This document shows positions 1 to 5,399 of a DNA stretch of 5,399 bases, piece after piece; within the stretch, counting starts at the first letter, position 1; each line of letters starts with the position of its first letter. This DNA is from Peptostreptococcaceae bacterium. GTDB taxonomy: Bacteria > Bacillota > Clostridia > Peptostreptococcales > Peptostreptococcaceae. Under the pieces are notes generated by a model. That model saw nothing but the letters and a program-made list of their open reading frames with translations. It ran no database searches and was not told the DNA's origin. The stretch covers positions 1 through 5,399 of the forward strand of contig JASBZE010000105.1 in assembly GCA_029983575.1 (NCBI GenBank), written 5' to 3'. The translations under genes and the position numbers were made by a program.

Positions 1-1524
1 TTTTTTTAGAATGTCTATTATCTCAAAGAGTTCTTCAACTTTTAACAGGTATAGCATAGCAGCGTATACTATCGCTCCAACTATAACAGATGCAATCAAG
101 CCAATCATATCTGCAAATATCGAAATCCCTAGCGCCTGGGATGAAAGTCTAAATGAAAAGAATACGGCTACACCCATTACACCTGCGGAAATTGTCGCTG
201 ATAGACCAACTTTTGCAAATGATCTAATACCAAAATCCCCAATTTTTTTTCTTATGCTTATAATAAAAAGAATTAGCCCTATAAAAGCTGAAACTGTAGT
301 GGATATAGCTAGTCCCTTATAGCCTAATGGTTTTATCAATAACAGGTTAAGTGTTATATTGCATACAACGGCTATTACCGAGTTAATCATCGGAGTTTTC
401 GAGTCGTGAAGTGAATAAAATCCCCTAGTAACAATATCTCTTAGGGAAAAAGCCAATAGTCCTATTACGTATATAGACATTATATTTGCAGTAATAATAG
501 TGTCCTCAGGCGTAAAACTCTTTCTCTGATATAACATCCTAACGACAGGTATCGATAAAACTGCTGCTCCGACAACTATTGGAAGCAAGGTAACAGTTAC
601 GACATTCATAGTTTTCTTTAGAGATTTTTTAAACTCATTCATCTTATCGTTAGCGGTAAACTGAGCGAGCCTTGGATATACTATTGATAGTATATTTACG
701 ATAAATATCGCCTGAACAAACTCATATAGTTTCAGACCATATCCAAATGAACTTACGATATTATATCCCAATGTTGTAGCCAAACTCTTGTCGACTGTAG
801 CGTTTATCTGTTGTACTCCAACACCTATCAAAACCGGCAACACGAGAACTACAACCTCTCTTATAGCCTCATCTTTTAAATCAAACCTAGGCTTATATCT
901 AAGTCCTTTCTTTATAGAACTTGGAATCATAAACACCATCTTGGAGGATATCGCTATAAAAGTACCTATGATTAGTACATATATAGAAGTATGCTTACTT
1001 AGGAGAATTGATGTGATTATGATAATATTGTAAGGAAGTCCTATAAGTGCCGGTATATGAAAATTGTCGTTTACCTGTAAAAATGAGGTCAATATATTCG
1101 CTACACCAACCGTGATTATAGTCGGAAGCAGTACCCTAGTAAAATTAACGGCAAGCTCAAAAGACTCACCTGTGTAACCAAGGGCAAATACTCTGACAAT
1201 CGGCCTTACAAATATTATCCCTAGTATGGAAAGGATTATGCAGAGAGTTATTACTATGTTTATTATCGAATTTGTAAATCTCAGCGCCCCATCTCTACCA
1301 TCATGGATGTATACCTTATTGTAAACCGGAATGTAACTAGTTGCGATTGCCGTAGCGATTATCGCAAAAATCACGACCGGAATATTGTTTGAAATATCGT
1401 AAACGGCTTTGTACATAGTAGTTCCATAAGTCGCTGCCATTACTGACTCCCTTATCAACCCTATTATTTTTGAAAATATCGTTAGACCCATCAAAATGAC
1501 GGTCGTCTTTGCTACCTTTGACAT
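1..1524 (-). CDS. murJ: MurJ/MviN-family lipid flippase, second paralog (3' end cut by window edge)
   Basis: This is a polytopic membrane protein of the MOP (MATE-like) superfamily, MVF branch, whose best-known member flips lipid II across the cytoplasmic membrane. The frame is open from ATG at 1524 to the left edge: 508 codons with no stop, and family members are usually about 500-530 residues, so only a short tail is missing. The sequence shows about 14 hydrophobic segments. Family landmarks are FSKIIGLIRES (17-27), IPVV...TAIATSYIPVYNK (48-73), an IPALIGLPYN stretch (157-166) and FYSLHDSKTPM (369-379), the counterpart of the usual FYxxGDTKTPM. The start is fixed by AGGAGA six to seven bases upstream. 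It is about as long as, and alignable throughout with, the flippase at 3966-5399. Two positions are unusual: the DAF/DAY aspartate after the first helix is replaced (A40 within MYKAVYDIS), and the helix-8 arginine is lysine (K265). It could therefore carry a different lipid-linked glycan. Family is certain; substrate is unknown. Confidence 0.93.
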   Translation of the reverse strand, partial: MSKVAKTTVILMGLTIFSKIIGLIRESVMAATYGTTMYKAVYDISNNIPVVIFAIIATAIATSYIPVYNKVYIHDGRDGALRFTNSIINIVITLCIILSILGIIFVRPIVRVFALGYTGESFELAVNFTRVLLPTIITVGVANILTSFLQVNDNFHIPALIGLPYNIIIITSILLSKHTSIYVLIIGTFIAISSKMVFMIPSSIKKGLRYKPRFDLKDEAIREVVVLVLPVLIGVGVQQINATVDKSLATTLGYNIVSSFGYGLKLYEFVQAIFIVNILSIVYPRLAQFTANDKMNEFKKSLKKTMNVVTVTLLPIVVGAAVLSIPVVRMLYQRKSFTPEDTIITANIMSIYVIGLLAFSLRDIVTRGFYSLHDSKTPMINSVIAVVCNITLNLLLIKPLGYKGLAISTTVSAFIGLILFIISIRKKIGDFGIRSFAKVGLSATISAGVMGVAVFFSFRLSSQALGISIFADMIGLIASVIVGAIVYAAMLYLLKVEELFEIIDILKK

Positions 1525-1527
1525 AAG

Positions 1528-1534
1528 TTCTCCT
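1528..1534 (-). promoter_or_regulatory. Ribosome binding site of the second flippase
   Basis: AGGAGAA on the minus strand ends three bases before the ATG at 1524, which puts the GGAG core at normal spacing. It fixes the start of the flippase. The motif lies inside one unit of a short 10-base tandem repeat. Confidence 0.8.
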
Positions 1535-1550
1535 AATCTATTCTAATCTA
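1531..1550. repeat. Two-copy 10-base tandem repeat
   Basis: TCCTAATCTA (1531-1540) is followed directly by TTCTAATCTA (1541-1550), one mismatch apart on the plus strand. On the minus strand this reads TAGATTAGAA then TAGATTAGGA, and the single changed base completes the AGGAGA ribosome binding site of the second flippase. It is short and may be chance in AT-rich DNA or a slippage product. Confidence 0.6.
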
Positions 1551-1585
1551 TCACTACTTATTTATTTTTTTATTCATCTTTATTT

Positions 1586-1616
1586 ATTATTTTCCTGCTT
1601 ATTTTAAATGAATCAA
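1586..1616 (-). promoter_or_regulatory. Possible weak sigma-A-type promoter for the second flippase
   Basis: On the minus strand TTGATT (1616-1611) is followed after 19 bases by AATAAT (1591-1586), matching 4 of 6 and 5 of 6 consensus bases. The spacer is longer than the preferred 17, and in DNA this AT-rich such matches arise often by chance. It would give a leader of about 55 bases. Treat it as a candidate only. Confidence 0.2.
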
Positions 1617-1664
1617 TATCTTTTTTTATACATTTATTTATTATATGGTATTTATTTTATATAC

Positions 1665-2483
1665 TTATATTTCAAGGTCTATAATATGTGGTATCCTCTC
1701 TTCTTCAGGAGGAAGCTTCATATAATCTCCATAGGCCTTCTCCAAATACCTATGTGAATCATTCGGGGAAAGAAATTTTATCCCCTCAAACTCGATCTCT
1801 TTTAGAGGGAATATCACATCTATCTCCTGCATGTATTTAACATCCATAAAAGGTGTATCCACACCGTAAACCATATGTGTAGCCCCTCCTGATTTGTATA
1901 GACTCTTTGATTTATTTATCCATGAATTTTCTATCTCCATCTTCTGAATGCCTATTTTTAAAAAATCTCTCAGTTTCTTTGGCTTAGACTTTCTAAAATA
2001 ACTCATCCTATTGATAAACCTAGATGTTTTAGAAATTACCAGCTCTTCATTAACGTAATCAAATGGAAATATATCTATAAATGTACCTATACATCTGAGG
2101 TTACTAGCCCTTTCCCTACCTTTAAAACACCCAAGGTAATATATTTTTCCAAAAGACGGCTGTATGTCGACATCGACCTGTTTCCAATCTTTCGTATGTT
2201 TGTTTTCATAAACCAATCCTTCTGGTAGTTCTTCTCTTATTATCCTGTCAAACTTTTCATAGTCTTCTCTTGGCATGCAGATGTCACAGTCGTCATCCCA
2301 CGGTATAAACCCTCCATGTCTAACAGCACCCAATAAAGTTCCCGCATCTATCCAATACTTGAGTGAATGCTTTTTACAAATATCATCCATAACCTTCATA
2401 ATTTCAAGAATAGTGAGCTGAAGCTTTCTCAGATCGTCATACTCATCAGAAACAATTATCTTTTCAACATTATCTAAAAACAT
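1665..2483 (-). CDS. LicD-family protein (phosphocholine-transferase-like)
   Basis: Complete 272-residue soluble protein of the LicD/fukutin family, which has a nucleotidyltransferase fold. Characterised LicD proteins transfer phosphocholine from CDP-choline onto teichoic acids or lipooligosaccharide; other members act on other phospho-substituents, so the donor here is not proven. The N-terminal signature is intact: LQLTILEIMKVMDDICKKH (21-39), GTLLGAVRHGGFIPWDDDCDI (within 48-68), with the acidic cluster D63-D64-D65 and D67 expected to bind metal. FIDIFPFD (135-142) and the C-terminal block SPNDSHRYLEKAYGDYMKLP (239-258) followed by P-E-E-E-R are also typical. No signal peptide or membrane helix is visible, so it should act on the cytoplasmic side. 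It starts three bases after the stop of the dehydratase gene and its AGAGG ribosome binding site lies inside that gene's last codons, which suggests translational coupling. No choline uptake or activation genes (licA, licB, licC) are in the window. Confidence 0.93.
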   Translation of the reverse strand: MFLDNVEKIIVSDEYDDLRKLQLTILEIMKVMDDICKKHSLKYWIDAGTLLGAVRHGGFIPWDDDCDICMPREDYEKFDRIIREELPEGLVYENKHTKDWKQVDVDIQPSFGKIYYLGCFKGRERASNLRCIGTFIDIFPFDYVNEELVISKTSRFINRMSYFRKSKPKKLRDFLKIGIQKMEIENSWINKSKSLYKSGGATHMVYGVDTPFMDVKYMQEIDVIFPLKEIEFEGIKFLSPNDSHRYLEKAYGDYMKLPPEEERIPHIIDLEI

Positions 2484-2486
2484 AAA

Positions 2487-3935
2487 TTACCTCTTTCCAT
2501 TGACGTCTTCAGGATGAATGTAAGTTGGAACAAACTCCCTCATCAATGTCTCTACTTTTTTCTCATCTTCAAGATAGGCGGTTTCTACTACATCGTCAAC
2601 CATTTTTCTGACCTTTTCGATATCATACTTATGCGGACTTCCTATAAATATCTTTGAGTGAGCAGTACTCTTTATGCCCTCTTCATCCATTAGAAGTTCT
2701 TCAAAGAGTTTTTCTCCCTCTCTAAGTCCTGTAATTTTTATCTCTATTTCTTTTTCAGGTTCATATCCGCTTAGCCTTATCATTTTTACAGCTAGATCGT
2801 ATATCTTAACAGGTTGACCCATATCTAAAATAAATATCTCTCCGCCCTTTGCCATTGTAGAGGCCTCAAGTACTAGAGAAGCCGCTTCTTCTATCGTCAT
2901 AAAATATCTAATAATATCTTTATGTGTAAGGGTAAGCGGTCCACCTGCCGCTATTTGTTTTTTAAATAATGGGATAACAGAACCACTACTTCCCAATACA
3001 TTACCAAACCTAACAGCTACAAATTCAGTCTCGCTTACATCGTTAAATGCCTGAATCATAATTTCTGTCGCCCTTTTAGTAGCCCCCATTATATTAGTTG
3101 GATTAACGGCTTTATCAGTAGAAATCAATACAAATTTATCAACACCGTATTTATCAGATACCCTGATTAGATTATCCGTTCCACAAATATTGTTTTTAAC
3201 AGCTTCTGTCATATTTGACTCTAGTATTGGCACATGCTTGTGGGCAGCTGCATGAAATACAATATTAGGCATATATTTTGAGAAGATTTTTTCAAGTCTT
3301 TTATACTCTCTAATATTTGCTATTACGATATCAACGTCAATATCATATTTGTATTTTATCTTTAACTCCTGATAAATAGAATATGCGTTGTTCTCGTTGT
3401 TATCTAAGATAATTAATTTTTTAGGATTATATGAGCTTACCTGTCTACATATCTCAGAACCTATGGAACCACCGCCACCAGTTACAATGACGACCTTTCC
3501 CTCTATATATTCCTCTAGTCTTTCCTTATCAAGAATCACAGCGCTTCTTCCAAGCAGATCCTCTATCTCAATGTCTCTAACTCTTCTGTAATCCACCTTG
3601 CCATTTATAATTTCATAAATTCCCGGTATGGTTTTAACCGAGCACCCGGTCATCCTACAGAAATCCAATATATCCTTCTTCTTTTCTTGATCTATATTGG
3701 CGATTGAAAATATTATTTCGTCAATCAATAGCTTATTAGCAATATTTGGAATCTCTGGAGAGGTGCCTATTATCTTAACTCCCAAAATTTCCTTCCCAAG
3801 TTTTTCGATGTCGTCGTCAATTATTCCAACTAGGTCAATCTTGAGAATATCAGATTTATTTTTTACTTCCTTTACAATCATCGAACCAGCCTCTCCCGCG
3901 CCGATGAGCAAAACTCTTTTGTATTTTTTTTTCAT
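2487..3935 (-). CDS. CapD/PglF-type nucleotide-sugar 4,6-dehydratase/epimerase lacking the membrane domain
   Basis: 482-residue protein of the extended short-chain dehydrogenase family that acts on UDP-N-acetyl sugars in surface-polysaccharide synthesis. An N-terminal Rossmann-like domain carries GAGEAG (12-17), leading to RRVRDIEIEDLLGR (117-130). The catalytic domain has the NAD(P) loop TGGGGSIGS (152-160), HAAAHKHVP (228-236), ISTDKAVNPTNIMGATKR (271-288), RFGNVLGSSGSVIPLF (309-324) and GLREGEKLFEELL (403-415). In the catalytic block the usual YxxxK tyrosine is methionine (M283, K287, with T273-D274-K275). The same is known for PglF and WbpM, C6-dehydratases of UDP-GlcNAc, so that activity is the best guess. 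Close relatives of about 600 residues begin with four membrane helices; here none exist, so the enzyme should be cytosolic. The start at 3935 is preferred over the in-frame ATG at 3950 because the AGGAGG site lies between them. It is 30 bases downstream of the first flippase. The partner aminotransferase or reductase is not in the window. Confidence 0.93.
   Translation of the reverse strand: MKKKYKRVLLIGAGEAGSMIVKEVKNKSDILKIDLVGIIDDDIEKLGKEILGVKIIGTSPEIPNIANKLLIDEIIFSIANIDQEKKKDILDFCRMTGCSVKTIPGIYEIINGKVDYRRVRDIEIEDLLGRSAVILDKERLEEYIEGKVVIVTGGGGSIGSEICRQVSSYNPKKLIILDNNENNAYSIYQELKIKYKYDIDVDIVIANIREYKRLEKIFSKYMPNIVFHAAAHKHVPILESNMTEAVKNNICGTDNLIRVSDKYGVDKFVLISTDKAVNPTNIMGATKRATEIMIQAFNDVSETEFVAVRFGNVLGSSGSVIPLFKKQIAAGGPLTLTHKDIIRYFMTIEEAASLVLEASTMAKGGEIFILDMGQPVKIYDLAVKMIRLSGYEPEKEIEIKITGLREGEKLFEELLMDEEGIKSTAHSKIFIGSPHKYDIEKVRKMVDDVVETAYLEDEKKVETLMREFVPTYIHPEDVNGKR
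2490..2494 (-). promoter_or_regulatory. Ribosome binding site of the LicD gene, inside the end of the dehydratase gene
   Basis: AGAGG on the minus strand covers the last two sense codons of the preceding gene (K-R before TAA) and lies six bases from the ATG at 2483. It supports this start and links translation of the two genes. Confidence 0.65.
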
Positions 3936-3940
3936 TTGAC

Positions 3941-3947
3941 ACCTCCT
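3941..3947 (-). promoter_or_regulatory. Start-deciding ribosome binding site of the dehydratase gene
   Basis: AGGAGGT on the minus strand, a full consensus site, lies six bases (counted from AGGAGG) before the ATG at 3935. It overlaps codons of a longer in-frame reading beginning at ATG 3950, which itself has no comparable site upstream. The start at 3935 is therefore the likely one and the M-R-R-C-Q extension is probably not made. Confidence 0.85.
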
Positions 3948-3965
3948 CATACGAGAAATTTTTAG

Positions 3966-5399
3966 TTATTTTTTATTATCTGCCATTTTTAGTTTAAGCT
4001 TATTTATTGATTTTTTTACTATCTCCAAAAATGCCTCTATCTCCACAACTTTAACTAGCTTACATAGTATGATGTAAAGAGGAATCGCAACGCCAGCAGA
4101 TATAATCAAAATAATATTGTCGGTAAACTTCGATACGCTAAACCCTATAAGTAAATTATATAACTCAAGCGATACAAATCCAACTGCTAATGAAATTACC
4201 AGTATTTTAATCATGGTTGTAATTACACCTGACATACCGTAATTTCCTATCTGTTTTTTCAAATTTACTATCAAAAAGAACATACTACATATATAGGAAA
4301 TACTAGTCGCAAAAGCTAGACCTCCATTTTGCATCGGTTTTATCAATATCAAACTCAATACTATATTTATAACTATAGTCATAATGGAGTTATACATCGG
4401 TGTTTTTGTATCACCTATGGAATAGTAAATCTTAGTTATAACTGTCCTCATCGCCAGTCCAATCATACCTACTGTATAGAATATAAAAGCATAAGATGTT
4501 AAATCAAGAGATTTTTCATTGAATGCCCCCCTCATAAATAATGCTGCAATAATTGGTCTAGCTAATAGAATACAAACTACGGATATTGGCAAAATCAACA
4601 CGCTAACTGAATTCATAGACGTTCTTACCAAATCGAAAAATCCCCTCTTATCTGAGTCAAACGAGAGCTTAGATAGCTGTGGGTATATAACCGCAGATAT
4701 TGTCGATATCAAAAAACCAATAAAAAACCCCATCACTCTATTAGAGTATGAAAGTGAGGATATACTTCCTACAACTAAAGTTGAAGCTAGATTTCTATCT
4801 ATCACCTTATTTATCTGGGTAACCGAAACGGAAATAATTACAGGTGCAGTTAAAACTAACATTTCTTTTATGTACTTGTCTTTTATGTCAAACATAAATC
4901 TGTGTCTGTTTCCATTTTTATAGACCCAAGGTAACTGAATCAAATACTGTGTTATCAGCGCAAGTGACGCTCCTATTGGAAGAAGGTACACATTTTTAAA
5001 ATAATAACTTATAAAAATAAATGCAATTAAAACTGCATTAAAAGGAAGGCCGATAATTCCCGGTATAAAGAAATTCCCCTTATTTTGAAGATATGCGCTC
5101 AGTATAGTACTAAGCCCAGAGAATACATATCCAGCCAACATTATTCTGGTAAACAGTACCGTCTCTCTAAGCGTCTCACCACTAAATCCAATGGCGAACA
5201 TCTTTGCAATTTTGTCCATAAAAATAAAAGCAATCACAGAAATTACAACGCCGATAACGAAGACGATGTTTATGATATTAGATGTAAACTTGTCTGCTTC
5301 TTTAATCCCGTCTTTTTTCTCAGCCTTGTTGTATAGCGGTATAAAGGTCGTAGCTATGGATGCAGTCAGTAGTGCAAAAAGCACCTTTGGAATCTCGTA
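3966..5399 (-). CDS. murJ: MurJ/MviN-family lipid flippase, first paralog (5' end cut by window edge)
   Basis: Membrane protein of the MVF branch of the MOP superfamily, presumed to flip lipid II or another undecaprenyl-linked glycan. 477 residues are visible, ending at TAA 3968-3966. The frame is open to the right edge, so the GTG at 5384 is internal, not a start: the five codons before it (YEIPK) continue the family motif IPxxLFALLTASIATTFIPLYNK. By alignment with the second flippase in the window about 45 residues are missing, which include helix 1 and the first conserved arginines. Visible landmarks, numbered from the edge, are IPGIIGLPFN (112-121), YSNRVMGF (218-225), whose R221 corresponds to a functionally important helix-8 arginine of characterised MurJ, and YYSIGDTKTPM (325-335). 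About 13 hydrophobic segments follow one another, and the protein ends in a lysine-rich tail (KKSINKLKLKMADNKK). It appears to be the lead gene of those visible; the promoter lies outside. It looks the more canonical of the two flippases. Confidence 0.94.
   Translation of the reverse strand, partial: YEIPKVLFALLTASIATTFIPLYNKAEKKDGIKEADKFTSNIINIVFVIGVVISVIAFIFMDKIAKMFAIGFSGETLRETVLFTRIMLAGYVFSGLSTILSAYLQNKGNFFIPGIIGLPFNAVLIAFIFISYYFKNVYLLPIGASLALITQYLIQLPWVYKNGNRHRFMFDIKDKYIKEMLVLTAPVIISVSVTQINKVIDRNLASTLVVGSISSLSYSNRVMGFFIGFLISTISAVIYPQLSKLSFDSDKRGFFDLVRTSMNSVSVLILPISVVCILLARPIIAALFMRGAFNEKSLDLTSYAFIFYTVGMIGLAMRTVITKIYYSIGDTKTPMYNSIMTIVINIVLSLILIKPMQNGGLAFATSISYICSMFFLIVNLKKQIGNYGMSGVITTMIKILVISLAVGFVSLELYNLLIGFSVSKFTDNIILIISAGVAIPLYIILCKLVKVVEIEAFLEIVKKSINKLKLKMADNKK

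Larger units (their letters stand above)
1525..1664. other. AT-rich intergenic gap between the LicD gene and the second flippase
   Basis: This is the only sizeable non-coding stretch in the window. By hand count it has about 23 G or C in 140 bases (about 16 %), well below the flanking genes. It contains repeated TTTATTTATT runs, stops in all frames and no credible small ORF. I see no GC-rich hairpin followed by a T-run on the minus strand, so no intrinsic terminator for the upstream genes. A perfect TATAAT lies on the minus strand at 1645-1640, but nothing resembling TTGACA sits 16-18 bases upstream and there is no TGn extension. Read-through transcription from the LicD gene into the flippase is therefore possible. 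Confidence 0.7.

Noticed and set aside
11..1033. Plus-strand open frames at 11-322 and 788-1033
   Set aside because: They lie antisense to the second flippase, which has full family motifs. Their translations are low-complexity I/S/T-rich, as expected from the complement of a membrane-protein gene.
1600..1640. Run of seven T residues on the plus strand in the intergenic gap as a terminator
   Set aside because: All genes are transcribed from the minus strand, where this run reads as A, and no stable hairpin adjoins it.
1640..1645. Perfect TATAAT on the minus strand as a definite promoter
   Set aside because: There is no recognisable -35 element at 16-18 bases and no extended -10. A chance match is likely in DNA with about 16 % G+C.
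3388..3939. Plus-strand open frames at 3388-3591 and 3697-3939
   Set aside because: They are antisense to the well-supported dehydratase gene, and I see no ribosome binding site or family signature for either.
3936..3965. Remnant of a lost membrane domain or frameshift upstream of the dehydratase
   Set aside because: Only 30 bases separate it from the stop of the preceding gene. They hold a consensus ribosome binding site and no hydrophobic coding in any frame.
4519..5336. Plus-strand open frames at 4519-4923 and 5085-5336
   Set aside because: They are antisense to the first flippase and show no recognisable motif or membrane topology of their own.
5382..5384. GTG as the start codon of the flippase at the right edge, giving a 472-residue protein
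   Set aside because: The frame stays open to the window edge and the codons before the GTG (Y-E-I-P-K) complete the conserved IPxxLF motif. The paralog shows that about 45 residues should precede this point, so the gene is cut by the window, not started here.

Overview
The window is a low-G+C stretch of DNA that reads as a chromosomal cell-envelope / surface-glycan locus of a Gram-positive anaerobe-like bacterium. Bacillota, probably Clostridia, is my inference from AT-rich codon choice (many AGA/AGG and ATA codons), strong AGGAGG-type ribosome binding sites and the protein families present. I cannot name a genus. All genes lie on the minus strand, so the order of transcription runs from high to low coordinates.

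Layout in transcription order: (1) 5399-3966, a MurJ/MviN-family lipid flippase whose first ~45 residues lie beyond the right edge; (2) 3935-2487, a CapD/PglF-type nucleotide-sugar 4,6-dehydratase or epimerase that lacks the usual membrane domain; (3) 2483-1665, a complete LicD-family protein (phosphocholine-transferase-like, nucleotidyltransferase fold); (4) a 140-base gap of very low G+C; (5) 1524-1, a second, clearly paralogous MurJ/MviN-family flippase that runs off the left edge only a few residues before its expected end.

Genes 1 to 3 are tightly packed (30 bases, then 3 bases between them) and look like one operon. The second flippase may be co-transcribed or have its own weak promoter in the AT-rich gap. 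I see no terminator there. A working picture (inference) is that the dehydratase makes an unusual deoxy-sugar nucleotide in the cytoplasm, the LicD protein decorates a lipid-linked or surface glycan with a phospho-substituent, and one or both flippases move lipid-linked precursors across the membrane.

I found no mobile element, CRISPR array, RNA gene or clearly novel system. The points most worth a second look are the pair of diverged MurJ paralogs bracketing a glycan-modification cassette, and the loss in the second paralog of charged residues that are functionally important in characterised MurJ proteins.
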